A DNA stretch of 64,000 nt from Haliclystus octoradiatus (lineage: Eukaryota; Cnidaria; Staurozoa; Stauromedusae; Haliclystidae), in contig OU744446.1 in the NCBI GenBank assembly GCA_916610825.1, forward strand, positions 38,011,261-38,075,260, in the 5' to 3' direction. This document shows, piece by piece, positions 44,216 through 57,900 of the stretch. Each line of letters starts with the position of its first letter. Positions within the stretch are counted from its first letter, which is position 1. A model generated the notes under the pieces. The model did not search any database and was not told the DNA's origin. It was given only the letters and a program-made list of their open reading frames with translations. Made by a program: the position numbers and the translations under genes.

Positions 44216-47200
44216 ATTTTTTATTCAAAATGGTGAAAGAGTCAAAGAATACACATTCTTTACTGTTACTCAAGTTTCACGCATTTCACTGTGATCTTCA
44301 GACAGACTTTTTATTCAAAATGGTGAAAGAGTCAAAGAATACACATTCTTTACTGTTTCTCAAATTTCACGCATTTCACTGTGATCTTCAGACAGACTTT
44401 TTATTCAAAATGGTGAAAGAGTCAAAGAATACACATTCTTTACTGTTACTCAAGTTTCACGCATTTCACTGTGATCTTCAGACAGATGTTTTATTCAAAA
44501 TGGTGAAAGAGTCAAAGAATACACATTCTTTACTGTTACTCAAGTTTCACGCATTTCACTGTGATCTTCAGACAGATTTTTTATTCAAAATGGTGAAAGA
44601 GTCAAAGAATACACATTCTTTACTGTTACTCAAGTTTCACGCATTTCACTGTGATCTTCAGACAGATTTTTTATTCAAAATGGTGAAAGAGTCAAAGAAT
44701 ACACATTCTTTACTGTTACTCAAGTTTCACGCATTTCACTGTGATCTTCAGACAGATTTTTTATTCAAAATGGTGAAAGAGTCAAAGAATACACATTCTT
44801 TACTGTTACTCAAGTTTCACGCATTTCACTGTGATCTTCAGACAGATTTTTTATTCAAAATGGTGAAAAGAGTCAAAGAATACACATTCTTTACTGTTAC
44901 TCAAGTTTCACGCATTTCACTGTGATCTACAGACAGATTTTTTATTCAAAATGGTGATAGAGTCCAAGAATACACATTCTTTACTGTTACTCAAGTTTCA
45001 CGCATTTCACTGTGATCTTCAGACAGATTTTTTATTCAAAATGGTGAAAGAGTCAAAGAATACACATTCTTTACTGTTACTCAAGTTTCACGCATTTCAC
45101 TGTGATCTTCAGACAGATTTTTTATTCAAAATGGTGAAAGAGTCAAAGAATACACATTCTTCACTGTTACTCAAGTTTCACGCATTTCACTGTGATCTTC
45201 AGACAGACTTTTTATTCAAAATGGTGAAAGAGTCAAAGAATACACATTCTTTACTGTTACTCAAGTTTCACGCATTTCACTGTGATCTTCAGACAGATTT
45301 TTTATTCAAAATGGTGAAAGAGTCAAAGAATACACATTCTTTACTGTTACTCAAGTTTCACGCATTTCACTGTGATCTTCAGACAGACTTTTTATTCAAA
45401 ATGGTGAAAGAGTCAAAGAATACACATTCTTTACTGTTACTCAAGTTTCACGCATTTCACTGTGATCTTCAGACAGATGTTTTATTCAAAATGGTGAAAG
45501 AGTCAAAGAATACACATTCTTTACTGTTACTCAAGTTTCACGCATTTCACTGTGATCTTCAGACAGATTTTTTATTCAAAATGGTGAAAGAGTCAAAGAA
45601 TACACATTCTTTACTGTTACTCAAGTTTCACGCATTTCACTGTGATCTTCAGACAGATTTTTTATTCAAAATGGTGAAAGAGTCAAAGAATACACATTCT
45701 TTACTGTTACTCAAGTTTCACGCATTTCACTGTGATCTTCAGACAGATTTTTTATTCAAAATGGTGAAAGAGTCAAAGAATACACATTCTTTACTGTTAC
45801 TCAAGTTTCACGCATTTCACTGTGATCTTCAGACAGACTTTTTATTCAAAATGGTGAAAGAGTCAAAGAATACACATTAATTCTTTACTGTTACTCAAGT
45901 GTCACGCATTTCACTGTGATCTTCAGACAGACTTTTTATTCAAAATGGTGAAAGAGTCAAAGAATACACATTCTTTACTGTTACTCAAGTTTCACGCATT
46001 TCACTGTGATCTTCAGACTGATTTTTTATTCAAAATGGTGAAAGAGTCAAAGAATACACATTAATTCTTTACTGTTACTCAAGTTTCACGCATTTCACTG
46101 TGATCTTCAGACAGACATTTTATTCAAAATGGTGAAAGAGTCAAAGAATACACATTCTTTACTGTTACTCAAGTTTCACGCATTTCACTGTGATCTTCAG
46201 ACAGACTTTTTATTCAAAATGGTGAAAGAGTCAAAGAATACACATTCTTTACTGTTACTCAAGTTTCACGCATTTCACTGTGATCTTCAGACAGACTTTT
46301 TATTCAAAATGGTGAAAGAGTCAAAGGATACACATTCTTTACTGTTACTCAAGTTTCACGCATTTCACTGTGATCTTCAGACAGATTTTTTATTCAAAAT
46401 GGTGAAAGAGTCAAAGAATACACATTCTTTACTGTTACTCAAGTTTCACGCATTTCACTGTGATCTTCAGACAGACTTTTTATTCAAAATGATGAAAGAG
46501 TCAAAGAATACACATTAATTCTTTACTGTTACTCAAGTGTCACGCATTTCACTGTGATCTTCAGACAGACTTTTTATTCAAAATGGTGAAAGAGTCAAAG
46601 AATACACATTCTTTACTGTTACTCAAGTTTCACGCATTTCACTGTGATCTTCAGACTGATTTTTTATTCAAAATGGTGAAAGAGTCAAAGAATACACATT
46701 AATTCTTTACTGTTACTCAAGTTTCACGCATTTCACTGTGATCTTCAGACAGACATTTTATTCAAAATGGTGAAAGAGTCAAAGAATACACATTCTTTAC
46801 TGTTACTCAAGTTTCACGCATTTCACTGTGATCTTCAGACAGACTTTTTATTCAAAATGGTGAAAGAGTCAAAGGATACACATTCTTTACTGTTACTCAA
46901 GTTTCACGCATTTCACTGTGATCTTCAGACAGATTTTTTATTCAAAATGGTGAAAGAGTCAAAGAATACACATTCTTTACTGTTACTCAAGTTTCACGCA
47001 TTTCACTGTGATCTTCAGACAGATTTTTTATTCAAAATGGTGAAAGAGTCAAAGAATACACATTCTTTACTGTTACTCAAGTTTCACGCATTTCACTGTG
47101 ATCTTCAGACAGATTTTTTATTCAAAATGGTGAAAGAGTCAAAGAATACACATTCTTTACTGTTACTCAAGTTTCACGCATTTCACTGTGATCTTCAGAC

Positions 47201-48849
47201 AGACTTTTTATTCAAAATGGTGAAAGAGTCAAAGAATACACATTAATTCTTTACTGTTACTCAAGTGTCACGCATTTCACTGTGATCTTCAGACAGACTT
47301 TTTATTCAAAATGGTGAAAGAGTCAAAGAATACACATTCTTTACTGTTACTCAAGTTTCACGCATTTCACTGTGATCTTCAGACTGATTTTTTATTCAAA
47401 ATGGTGAAAGAGTCAAAGAATACACATTAATTCTTTACTGTTACTCAAGTTTCACGCATTTCACTGTGATCTTCAGACAGACATTTTATTCAAAATGGTG
47501 AAAGAGTCAAAGAATACACATTCTTTACTGTTACTCAAGTTTCACGCATTTCACTGTGATCTTCAGACAGATTTTTTATTCAAAATGATGAAAGAGTCAA
47601 AGAATACACATTAATTCTTTACTGTTACTCAAGTTTCACGCATTTCACTGTGATCTTCAGACAGACTTTTTATTCAAAATGGTGAAAGAGTCAAAGAATA
47701 CACATTCTTTACTGTTACTCAAGTTTCACGCATTTCACTGTGATCTTCAGACAGATGTTTTATTCAAAATGGTGAAAGAGTCAAATAATACACATTCTTT
47801 ATTGTTACTCAAGTTTCACGCATTTCACTGTGATCTTCAGACAGATGTTTTATTCAAAATGGTGAAAGAGTCAAAGAATACACATTCTTTACTGTTACTC
47901 AAGTTTCACGCATTTCACTGTGATCTTCAGACAGATGTTTTATTCAAAATGGTGAAAGAGTCAAAGAATACACATTCTTTACTGTTACTCAAGTTTCACG
48001 CATTTCACTGTGATCTTCAGACAGACTTTTTATTCAAAATGGTGAAAGAGTCAAAGAATACACATTCTTTACTGTTTCTCAAATTTCACGCATTTCACTG
48101 TGATCTTCAGACAGACTTTTTATTCAAAATGGTGAAAGAGTCAAAGAATACACATTCTTTACTGTTACTCAAGTTTCACGCATTTCACTGTGATCTTCAG
48201 ACAGATGTTTTATTCAAAATGGTGAAAGAGTCAAAGAATACACATTCTTTACTGTTACTCAAGTTTCACGCATTTCACTGTGATCTTCAGACAGATTTTT
48301 TATTGAAAATGGTGAAAGAGTCAAAGAATACACATTCTTTACTGTTACTCAAGTTTCACGCATTTCACTGTGATCTTCAGACAGATTTTTTATTCAAAAT
48401 GGTGAAAGAGTCAAAGAATACACATTCTTTACTGTTACTCAAGTTTCACGCATTTCACTGTGATCTTCAGACAGATTTTTTATTCAAAATGGTGAAAGAG
48501 TCAAAGAATACACATTCTTTACTGTTACTCAAGTTTCACGCATTTCACTGTGATCTTCAGACAGATTTTTTATTCAAAATGGTGAAAAGAGTCAAAGAAT
48601 ACACATTCTTTACTGTTACTCAAGTTTCACGCATTTCACTGTGATCTACAGACAGATTTTTTATTCAAAATGGTGAAAGAGTCCAAGAATACACATTCTT
48701 TACTGTTACTCAAGTTTCACGCATTTCACTGTGATCTTCAGACAGATTTTTTATTCAAAATGGTGAAAGAGTCAAAGAATACACATTCTTTACTGTTACT
48801 CAAGTTTCACGCATTTCACTGTGATCTTCAGACAGATTTTTTATTCAAA

Positions 48850-51800
48850 ATGGTGAAAGAGTCAAAGAATACACATTCTTCACTGTTACTCAAGTTTCAC
48901 GCATTTCACTGTGATCTTCAGACAGACTTTTTATTCAAAATGGTGAAAGAGTCAAAGAATACACATTCTTTACTGTTACTCAAGTTTCACGCATTTCACT
49001 GTGATCTTCAGACAGATTTTTTATTCAAAATGGTGAAAGAGTCAAAGAATACACATTCTTTACTGTTACTCAAGTTTCACGCATTTCACTGTGATCTTCA
49101 GACAGACTTTTTATTCAAAATGGTGAAAGAGTCAAAGAATACACATTCTTTACTGTTACTCAAGTTTCACGCATTTCACTGTGATCTTCAGACAGATGTT
49201 TTATTCAAAATGGTGAAAGAGTCAAAGAATACACATTCTTTACTGTTACTCAAGTTTCACGCATTTCACTGTGATCTTCAGACAGATTTTTTATTCAAAA
49301 TGGTGAAAGAGTCAAAGAATACACATTCTTTACTGTTACTCAAGTTTCACGCATTTCACTGTGATCTTCAGACAGATTTTTTATTCAAAATGGTGAAAGA
49401 GTCAAAGAATACACATTCTTTACTGTTACTCAAGTTTCACGCATTTCACTGTGATCTTCAGACAGATTTTTTATTCAAAATGGTGAAAGAGTCAAAGAAT
49501 ACACATTAATTCTTTACTGTTACTCAAGTGTCACGCATTTCACTGTGATCTTCAGACAGACTTTTTATTCAAAATGGTGAAAGAGTCAAAGAATACACAT
49601 TCTTTACTGTTACTCAAGTTTCACGCATTTCACTGTGATCTTCAGACTGATTTTTTATTCAAAATGGTGAAAGAGTCAAAGAATACACATTAATTCTTTA
49701 CTGTTACTCAAGTTTCACGCATTTCACTGTGATCTTCAGACAGACATTTTATTCAAAATGGTGAAAGAGTCAAAGAATACACATTCTTTACTGTTACTCA
49801 AGTTTCACGCATTTCACTGTGATCTTCAGACAGACTTTTTATTCAAAATGGTGAAAGAGTCAAAGGATACACATTCTTTACTGTTACTCAAGTTTCACGC
49901 ATTTCACTGTGATCTTCAGACAGATTTTTTATTCAAAATGGTGAAAGAGTCAAAGAATACACATTCTTTACTGTTACTCAAGTTTCACGCATTTCACTGT
50001 GATCTTCAGACAGACTTTTTATTCAAAATGGTGAAAGAGTCAAAGAATACACATTAATTCTTTACTGTTACTCAAGTGTCACGCATTTCACTGTGATCTT
50101 CAGACAGACTTTTTATTCAAAATGGTGAAAGAGTCAAAGAATACACATTCTTTACTGTTACTCAAGTTTCACGCATTTCACTGTGATCTTCAGACTGATT
50201 TTTTATTCAAAATGGTGAAAGAGTCAAAGAATACACATTAATTCTTTACTGTTACTCAAGTTTCACGCATTTCACTGTGATCTTCAGACAGACATTTTAT
50301 TCAAAATGGTGAAAGAGTCAAAGAATACACATTCTTTACTGTTACTCAAGTTTCACGCATTTCACTGTGATCTTCAGACAGATTTTTTATTCAAAATGGT
50401 GAAAGAGTCAAAGAATACACATTCTTTACTGTTACTCAAGTTTCACGCATTTCACTGTGATCTTCAGACAGATTTTTTATTCAAAATGGTGAAAGAGTCA
50501 AAGAATACACATTCTTTACTGTTACTCAAGTTTCACGCATTTCACTGTGATCTTCAGACAGATTTTTTATTCAAAATGGTGAAAGAGTCAAAGAATACAC
50601 ATTCTTTACTGTTACTCAAGTTTCACGCATTTCACTGTGATCTTCAGACAGACTTTTTATTCAAAATGGTGAAAGAGTCAAAGAATACACATTAATTCTT
50701 TACTGTTACTCAAGTGTCACGCATTTCACTGTGATCTTCAGACAGACTTTTTATTCAAAATGGTGAAAGAGTCAAAGAATACACATTCTTTACTGTTACT
50801 CAAGTTTCACGCATTTCACTGTGATCTTCAGACTGATTTTTTATTCAAAATGGTGAAAGAGTCAAAGAATACACATTAATTCTTTACTGTTACTCAAGTT
50901 TCACGCATTTCACTGTGATCTTCAGACAGACATTTTATTCAAAATGGTGAAAGAGTCAAAGAATACACATTCTTTACTGTTAATCAAGTTTCACGCATTT
51001 CACTGTGATCTTCAGACAGACTTTTTATTCAAAATGGTGAAAGAGTCAAAGAATACACATTCTTTACTGTTACTCAAGTTTCACGCATTTCACTGTGATC
51101 TTCAGACAGACTTTTTATTCAAAATGGTGAAAGAGTCAAAGGATACACATTCTTTACTGTTACTCAAGTTTCACGCATTTCACTGTGATCTTCAGACAGA
51201 TTTTTTATTCAAAATGGTGAAAGAGTCAAAGAATACACATTCTTTACTGTTACTCAAGTTTCACGCATTTCACTGTGATCTTCAGACAGACTTTTTATTC
51301 AAAATGGTGAAAGAGTCAAAGAATACACATTAATTCTTTACTGTTACTCAAGTGTCACGCATTTCACTGTGATCTTCAGACAGACTTTTTATTCAAAATG
51401 GTGAAAGAGTCAAAGAATACACATTCTTTACTGTTACTCAAGTTTCACGCATTTCACTGTGATCTTCAGACTGATTTTTTATTCAAAATGGTGAAAGAGT
51501 CAAAGAATACACATTAATTCTTTACTGTTACTCAAGTTTCACGCATTTCACTGTGATCTTCAGACAGACATTTTATTCAAAATGGTGAAAGAGTCAAAGA
51601 ATACACATTCTTTACTGTTACTCAAGTTTCACGCATTTCACTGTGATCTTCAGACAGACTTTTTATTCAAAATGGTGAAAGAGTCAAAGGATACACATTC
51701 TTTACTGTTACTCAAGTTTCACGCATTTCACTGTGATCTTCAGACAGATTTTTTATTCAAAATGGTGAAAGAGTCAAAGAATACACATTCTTTACTGTTA

Positions 51801-54800
51801 CTCAAGTTTCACGCATTTCACTGTGATCTTCAGACAGATTTTTTATTCAAAATGGTGAAAGAGTCAAAGAATACACATTCTTTACTGTTACTCAAGTTTC
51901 ACGCATTTCACTGTGATCTTCAGACAGATTTTTTATTCAAAATGGTGAAAGAGTCAAAGAATACACATTCTTTACTGTTACTCAAGTTTCACGCATTTCA
52001 CTGTGATCTTCAGACAGACTTTTTATTCAAAATGGTGAAAGAGTCAAAGAATACACATTAATTCTTTACTGTTACTCAAGTGTCACGCATTTCACTGTGA
52101 TCTTCAGACAGACTTTTTATTCAAAATGGTGAAAGAGTCAAAGAATACACATTCTTTACTGTTACTCAAGTTTCACGCATTTCACTGTGATCTTCAGACT
52201 GATTTTTTATTCAAAATGGTGAAAGAGTCGAAGAATACACATTAATTCTTTACTGTTACTCAAGTTTCACGCATTTCACTGTGATCTTCAGACAGACATT
52301 TTATTCAAAATGGTGAAAGAGTCAAAGAATACACATTCTTTACTGTTACTCAAGTTTCACGCATTTCACTGTGATCTTCAGACAGATTTTTTATTCAAAA
52401 TGATGAAAGAGTCAAAGAATACACATTAATTCTTTACTGTTACTCAAGTTTCACGCATTTCACTGTGATCTTCAGACAGACTTTTTATTCAAAATGGTGA
52501 AAGAGTCAAAGAATACACATTCTTTACTGTTACTCAAGTTTCACGCATTTCACTGTGATCTTCAGACAGATGTTTTATTCAAAATGGTGAAAGAGTCAAA
52601 GAATACACATTCTTTATTGTTACTCAAGTTTCACGCATTTCACTGTGATCTTCAGACAGATGTTTTATTCAAAATGGTGAAAGAGTCAAAGAATACACAT
52701 TCTTTACTGTTACTCAAGTTTCACGCATTTCACTGTGATCTTCAGACAGATGTTTTATTCAAAATGGTGAAAGAGTCAAAGAATACACATTCTTTACTGT
52801 TACTCAAGTTTCACGCATTTCACTGTGATCTTCAGACAGACTTTTTATTCAAAATGGTGAAAGAGTCAAAGAATACACATTCTTTACTGTTTCTCAAATT
52901 TCACGCATTTCACTGTGATCTTCAGACAGACTTTTTATTCAAAATGGTGAAAGAGTCAAAGAATACACATTCTTTACTGTTACTCAAGTTTCACGCATTT
53001 CACTGTGATCTTCAGACAGATGTTTTATTCAAAATGGTGAAAGAGTCAAAGAATACACATTCTTTACTGTTACTCAAGTTTCACGCATTTCACTGTGATC
53101 TTCAGACAGATTTTTTATTCAAAATGGTGAAAGAGTCAAAGAATACACATTCTTTACTGTTACTCAAGTTTCACGCATTTCACTGTGATCTTCAGACAGA
53201 TTTTTAATTCAAAATGGTGAAAGAGTCAAAGAATACACATTCTTTACTGTTACTCAAGTTTCACGCATTTCACTGTGATCTTCAGACAGATTTTTTATTC
53301 AAAATGGTGAAAGAGTCAAAGAATACACATTCTTTACTGTTACTCAAGTTTCACGCATTTCACTGTGATCTTCAGACAGATTTTTTATTCAAAATGGTGA
53401 AAGAGTCAAAGAATACACATTCTTTACTGTTACTCAAGTTTCACGCATTTCACTGTGATCTTCAGACAGACTTTTTATTCAAAATGGTGAAAGAGTCAAA
53501 GAATACACATTAATTCTTTACTGTTACTCAAGTGTCACGCATTTCACTGTGATCTTCAGACAGACTTTTTATTCAAAATGGTGAAAGAGTCAAAGAATAC
53601 ACATTCTTTACTGTTACTCAAGTTTCACGCATTTCACTGTGATCTTCAGACTGATTTTTTATTCAAAATGGTGAAAGAGTCAAAGAATACACATTAATTC
53701 TTTACTGTTACTCAAGTTTCACGCATTTCACTGTGATCTTCAGACAGACATTTTATTCAAAATGGTGAAAGAGTCAAAGAATACACATTCTTTACTGTTA
53801 CTCAAGTTTCACGCATTTCACTGTGATCTTCAGACAGACTTTTTATTCAAAATGGTGAAAGAGTCAAAGAATACACATTCTTTACTGTTACTCAAGTTTC
53901 ACGCATTTCACTGTGATCTTCAGACAGACTTTTTATTCAAAATGGTGAAAGAGTCAAAGGATACACATTCTTTACTGTTACTCAAGTTTCACGCATTTCA
54001 CTGTGATCTTCAGACAGATTTTTTATTCAAAATGGTGAAAGAGTCAAAGAATACACATTCTTTACTGTTACTCAAGTTTCACGCATTTCACTGTGATCTT
54101 CAGACAGACTTTTTATTCAAAATGGTGAAAGAGTCAAAGAATACACATTAATTCTTTACTGTTACTCAAGTGTCACGCATTTCACTGTGATCTTCAGACA
54201 GACTTTTTATTCAAAATGGTGAAAGAGTCAAAGAATACACATTCTTTACTGTTACTCAAGTTTCACGCATTTCACTGTGATCTTCAGACTGATTTTTTAT
54301 TCAAAATGGTGAAAGAGTCAAAGAATACACATTAATTCTTTACTGTTACTCAAGTTTCACGCATTTCACTGTGATCTTCAGACAGACATTTTATTCAAAA
54401 TGGTGAAAGAGTCAAAGAATACACATTCTTTACTGTTACTCAAGTTTCACGCATTTCACTGTGATCTTCAGACAGACTTTTTATTCAAAATGGTGAAAGA
54501 GTCAAAGGATACACATTCTTTACTGTTACTCAAGTTTCACGCATTTCACTGTGATCTTCAGACAGATTTTTTATTCAAAATGGTGAAAGAGTCAAAGAAT
54601 ACACATTCTTTACTGTTACTCAAGTTTCACGCATTTCACTGTGATCTTCAGACAGATTTTTTATTCAAAATGGTGAAAGAGTCAAAGAATACACATTCTT
54701 TACTGTTACTCAAGTTTCACGCATTTCACTGTGATCTTCAGACAGATTTTTTATTCAAAATGGTGAAAGAGTCAAAGAATACACATTCTTTACTGTTACT

Positions 54801-54943
54801 CAAGTTTCACGCATTTCACTGTGATCTTCAGACAGACTTTTTATTCAAAATGGTGAAAGAGTCAAAGAATACACATTAATTCTTTACTGTTACTCAAGTG
54901 TCACGCATTTCACTGTGATCTTCAGACAGACTTTTTATTCAAA
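48850..54943. repeat. higher-order block, copy 1 (6094 bp)
   Basis: This segment and the next have the same order of unit variants. Every landmark of copy 1 (long open stretches starting 49758, 50306, 50944, 51582, 52494, 53762, 54400) recurs exactly 6094 bp later. 6094 equals 67 units of 90 bp plus sixteen 4-bp insertions. A private change at about 53203 (TTTTTAATTC) is absent from copy 2, so it arose after the duplication. Confidence 0.85.
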
Positions 54944-57900
54944 ATGGTGAAAGAGTCAAAGAATACACATTCTTCACTGTTACTCAAGTTTCACGCATTT
55001 CACTGTGATCTTCAGACAGACTTTTTATTCAAAATGGTGAAAGAGTCAAAGAATACACATTCTTTACTGTTACTCAAGTTTCACGCATTTCACTGTGATC
55101 TTCAGACAGATTTTTTATTCAAAATGGTGAAAGAGTCAAAGAATACACATTCTTTACTGTTACTCAAGTTTCACGCATTTCACTGTGATCTTCAGACAGA
55201 CTTTTTATTCAAAATGGTGAAAGAGTCAAAGAATACACATTCTTTACTGTTACTCAAGTTTCACGCATTTCACTGTGATCTTCAGACAGATGTTTTATTC
55301 AAAATGGTGAAAGAGTCAAAGAATACACATTCTTTACTGTTACTCAAGTTTCACGCATTTCACTGTGATCTTCAGACAGATTTTTTATTCAAAATGGTGA
55401 AAGAGTCAAAGAATACACATTCTTTACTGTTACTCAAGTTTCACGCATTTCACTGTGATCTTCAGACAGATTTTTTATTCAAAATGGTGAAAGAGTCAAA
55501 GAATACACATTCTTTACTGTTACTCAAGTTTCACGCATTTCACTGTGATCTTCAGACAGATTTTTTATTCAAAATGGTGAAAGAGTCAAAGAATACACAT
55601 TAATTCTTTACTGTTACTCAAGTGTCACGCATTTCACTGTGATCTTCAGACAGACTTTTTATTCAAAATGGTGAAAGAGTCAAAGAATACACATTCTTTA
55701 CTGTTACTCAAGTTTCACGCATTTCACTGTGATCTTCAGACTGATTTTTTATTCAAAATGGTGAAAGAGTCAAAGAATACACATTAATTCTTTACTGTTA
55801 CTCAAGTTTCACGCATTTCACTGTGATCTTCAGACAGACATTTTATTCAAAATGGTGAAAGAGTCAAAGAATACACATTCTTTACTGTTACTCAAGTTTC
55901 ACGCATTTCACTGTGATCTTCAGACAGACTTTTTATTCAAAATGGTGAAAGAGTCAAAGGATACACATTCTTTACTGTTACTCAAGTTTCACGCATTTCA
56001 CTGTGATCTTCAGACAGATTTTTTATTCAAAATGGTGAAAGAGTCAAAGAATACACATTCTTTACTGTTACTCAAGTTTCACGCATTTCACTGTGATCTT
56101 CAGACAGACTTTTTATTCAAAATGGTGAAAGAGTCAAAGAATACACATTAATTCTTTACTGTTACTCAAGTGTCACGCATTTCACTGTGATCTTCAGACA
56201 GACTTTTTATTCAAAATGGTGAAAGAGTCAAAGAATACACATTCTTTACTGTTACTCAAGTTTCACGCATTTCACTGTGATCTTCAGACTGATTTTTTAT
56301 TCAAAATGGTGAAAGAGTCAAAGAATACACATTAATTCTTTACTGTTACTCAAGTTTCACGCATTTCACTGTGATCTTCAGACAGACATTTTATTCAAAA
56401 TGGTGAAAGAGTCAAAGAATACACATTCTTTACTGTTACTCAAGTTTCACGCATTTCACTGTGATCTTCAGACAGATTTTTTATTCAAAATGGTGAAAGA
56501 GTCAAAGAATACACATTCTTTACTGTTACTCAAGTTTCACGCATTTCACTGTGATCTTCAGACAGATTTTTTATTCAAAATGGTGAAAGAGTCAAAGAAT
56601 ACACATTCTTTACTGTTACTCAAGTTTCACGCATTTCACTGTGATCTTCAGACAGATTTTTTATTCAAAATGGTGAAAGAGTCAAAGAATACACATTCTT
56701 TACTGTTACTCAAGTTTCACGCATTTCACTGTGATCTTCAGACAGACTTTTTATTCAAAATGGTGAAAGAGTCAAAGAATACACATTAATTCTTTACTGT
56801 TACTCAAGTGTCACGCATTTCACTGTGATCTTCAGACAGACTTTTTATTCAAAATGGTGAAAGAGTCAAAGAATACACATTCTTTACTGTTACTCAAGTT
56901 TCACGCATTTCACTGTGATCTTCAGACTGATTTTTTATTCAAAATGGTGAAAGAGTCAAAGAATACACATTAATTCTTTACTGTTACTCAAGTTTCACGC
57001 ATTTCACTGTGATCTTCAGACAGACATTTTATTCAAAATGGTGAAAGAGTCAAAGAATACACATTCTTTACTGTTACTCAAGTTTCACGCATTTCACTGT
57101 GATCTTCAGACAGACTTTTTATTCAAAATGGTGAAAGAGTCAAAGAATACACATTCTTTACTGTTACTCAAGTTTCACGCATTTCACTGTGATCTTCAGA
57201 CAGACTTTTTATTCAAAATGGTGAAAGAGTCAAAGGATACACATTCTTTACTGTTACTCAAGTTTCACGCATTTCACTGTGATCTTCAGACAGATTTTTT
57301 ATTCAAAATGGTGAAAGAGTCAAAGAATACACATTCTTTACTGTTACTCAAGTTTCACGCATTTCACTGTGATCTTCAGACAGACTTTTTATTCAAAATG
57401 GTGAAAGAGTCAAAGAATACACATTAATTCTTTACTGTTACTCAAGTGTCACGCATTTCACTGTGATCTTCAGACAGACTTTTTATTCAAAATGGTGAAA
57501 GAGTCAAAGAATACACATTCTTTACTGTTACTCAAGTTTCACGCATTTCACTGTGATCTTCAGACTGATTTTTTATTCAAAATGGTGAAAGAGTCAAAGA
57601 ATACACATTAATTCTTTACTGTTACTCAAGTTTCACGCATTTCACTGTGATCTTCAGACAGACATTTTATTCAAAATGGTGAAAGAGTCAAAGAATACAC
57701 ATTCTTTACTGTTACTCAAGTTTCACGCATTTCACTGTGATCTTCAGACAGACTTTTTATTCAAAATGGTGAAAGAGTCAAAGGATACACATTCTTTACT
57801 GTTACTCAAGTTTCACGCATTTCACTGTGATCTTCAGACAGATTTTTTATTCAAAATGGTGAAAGAGTCAAAGAATACACATTCTTTACTGTTACTCAAG

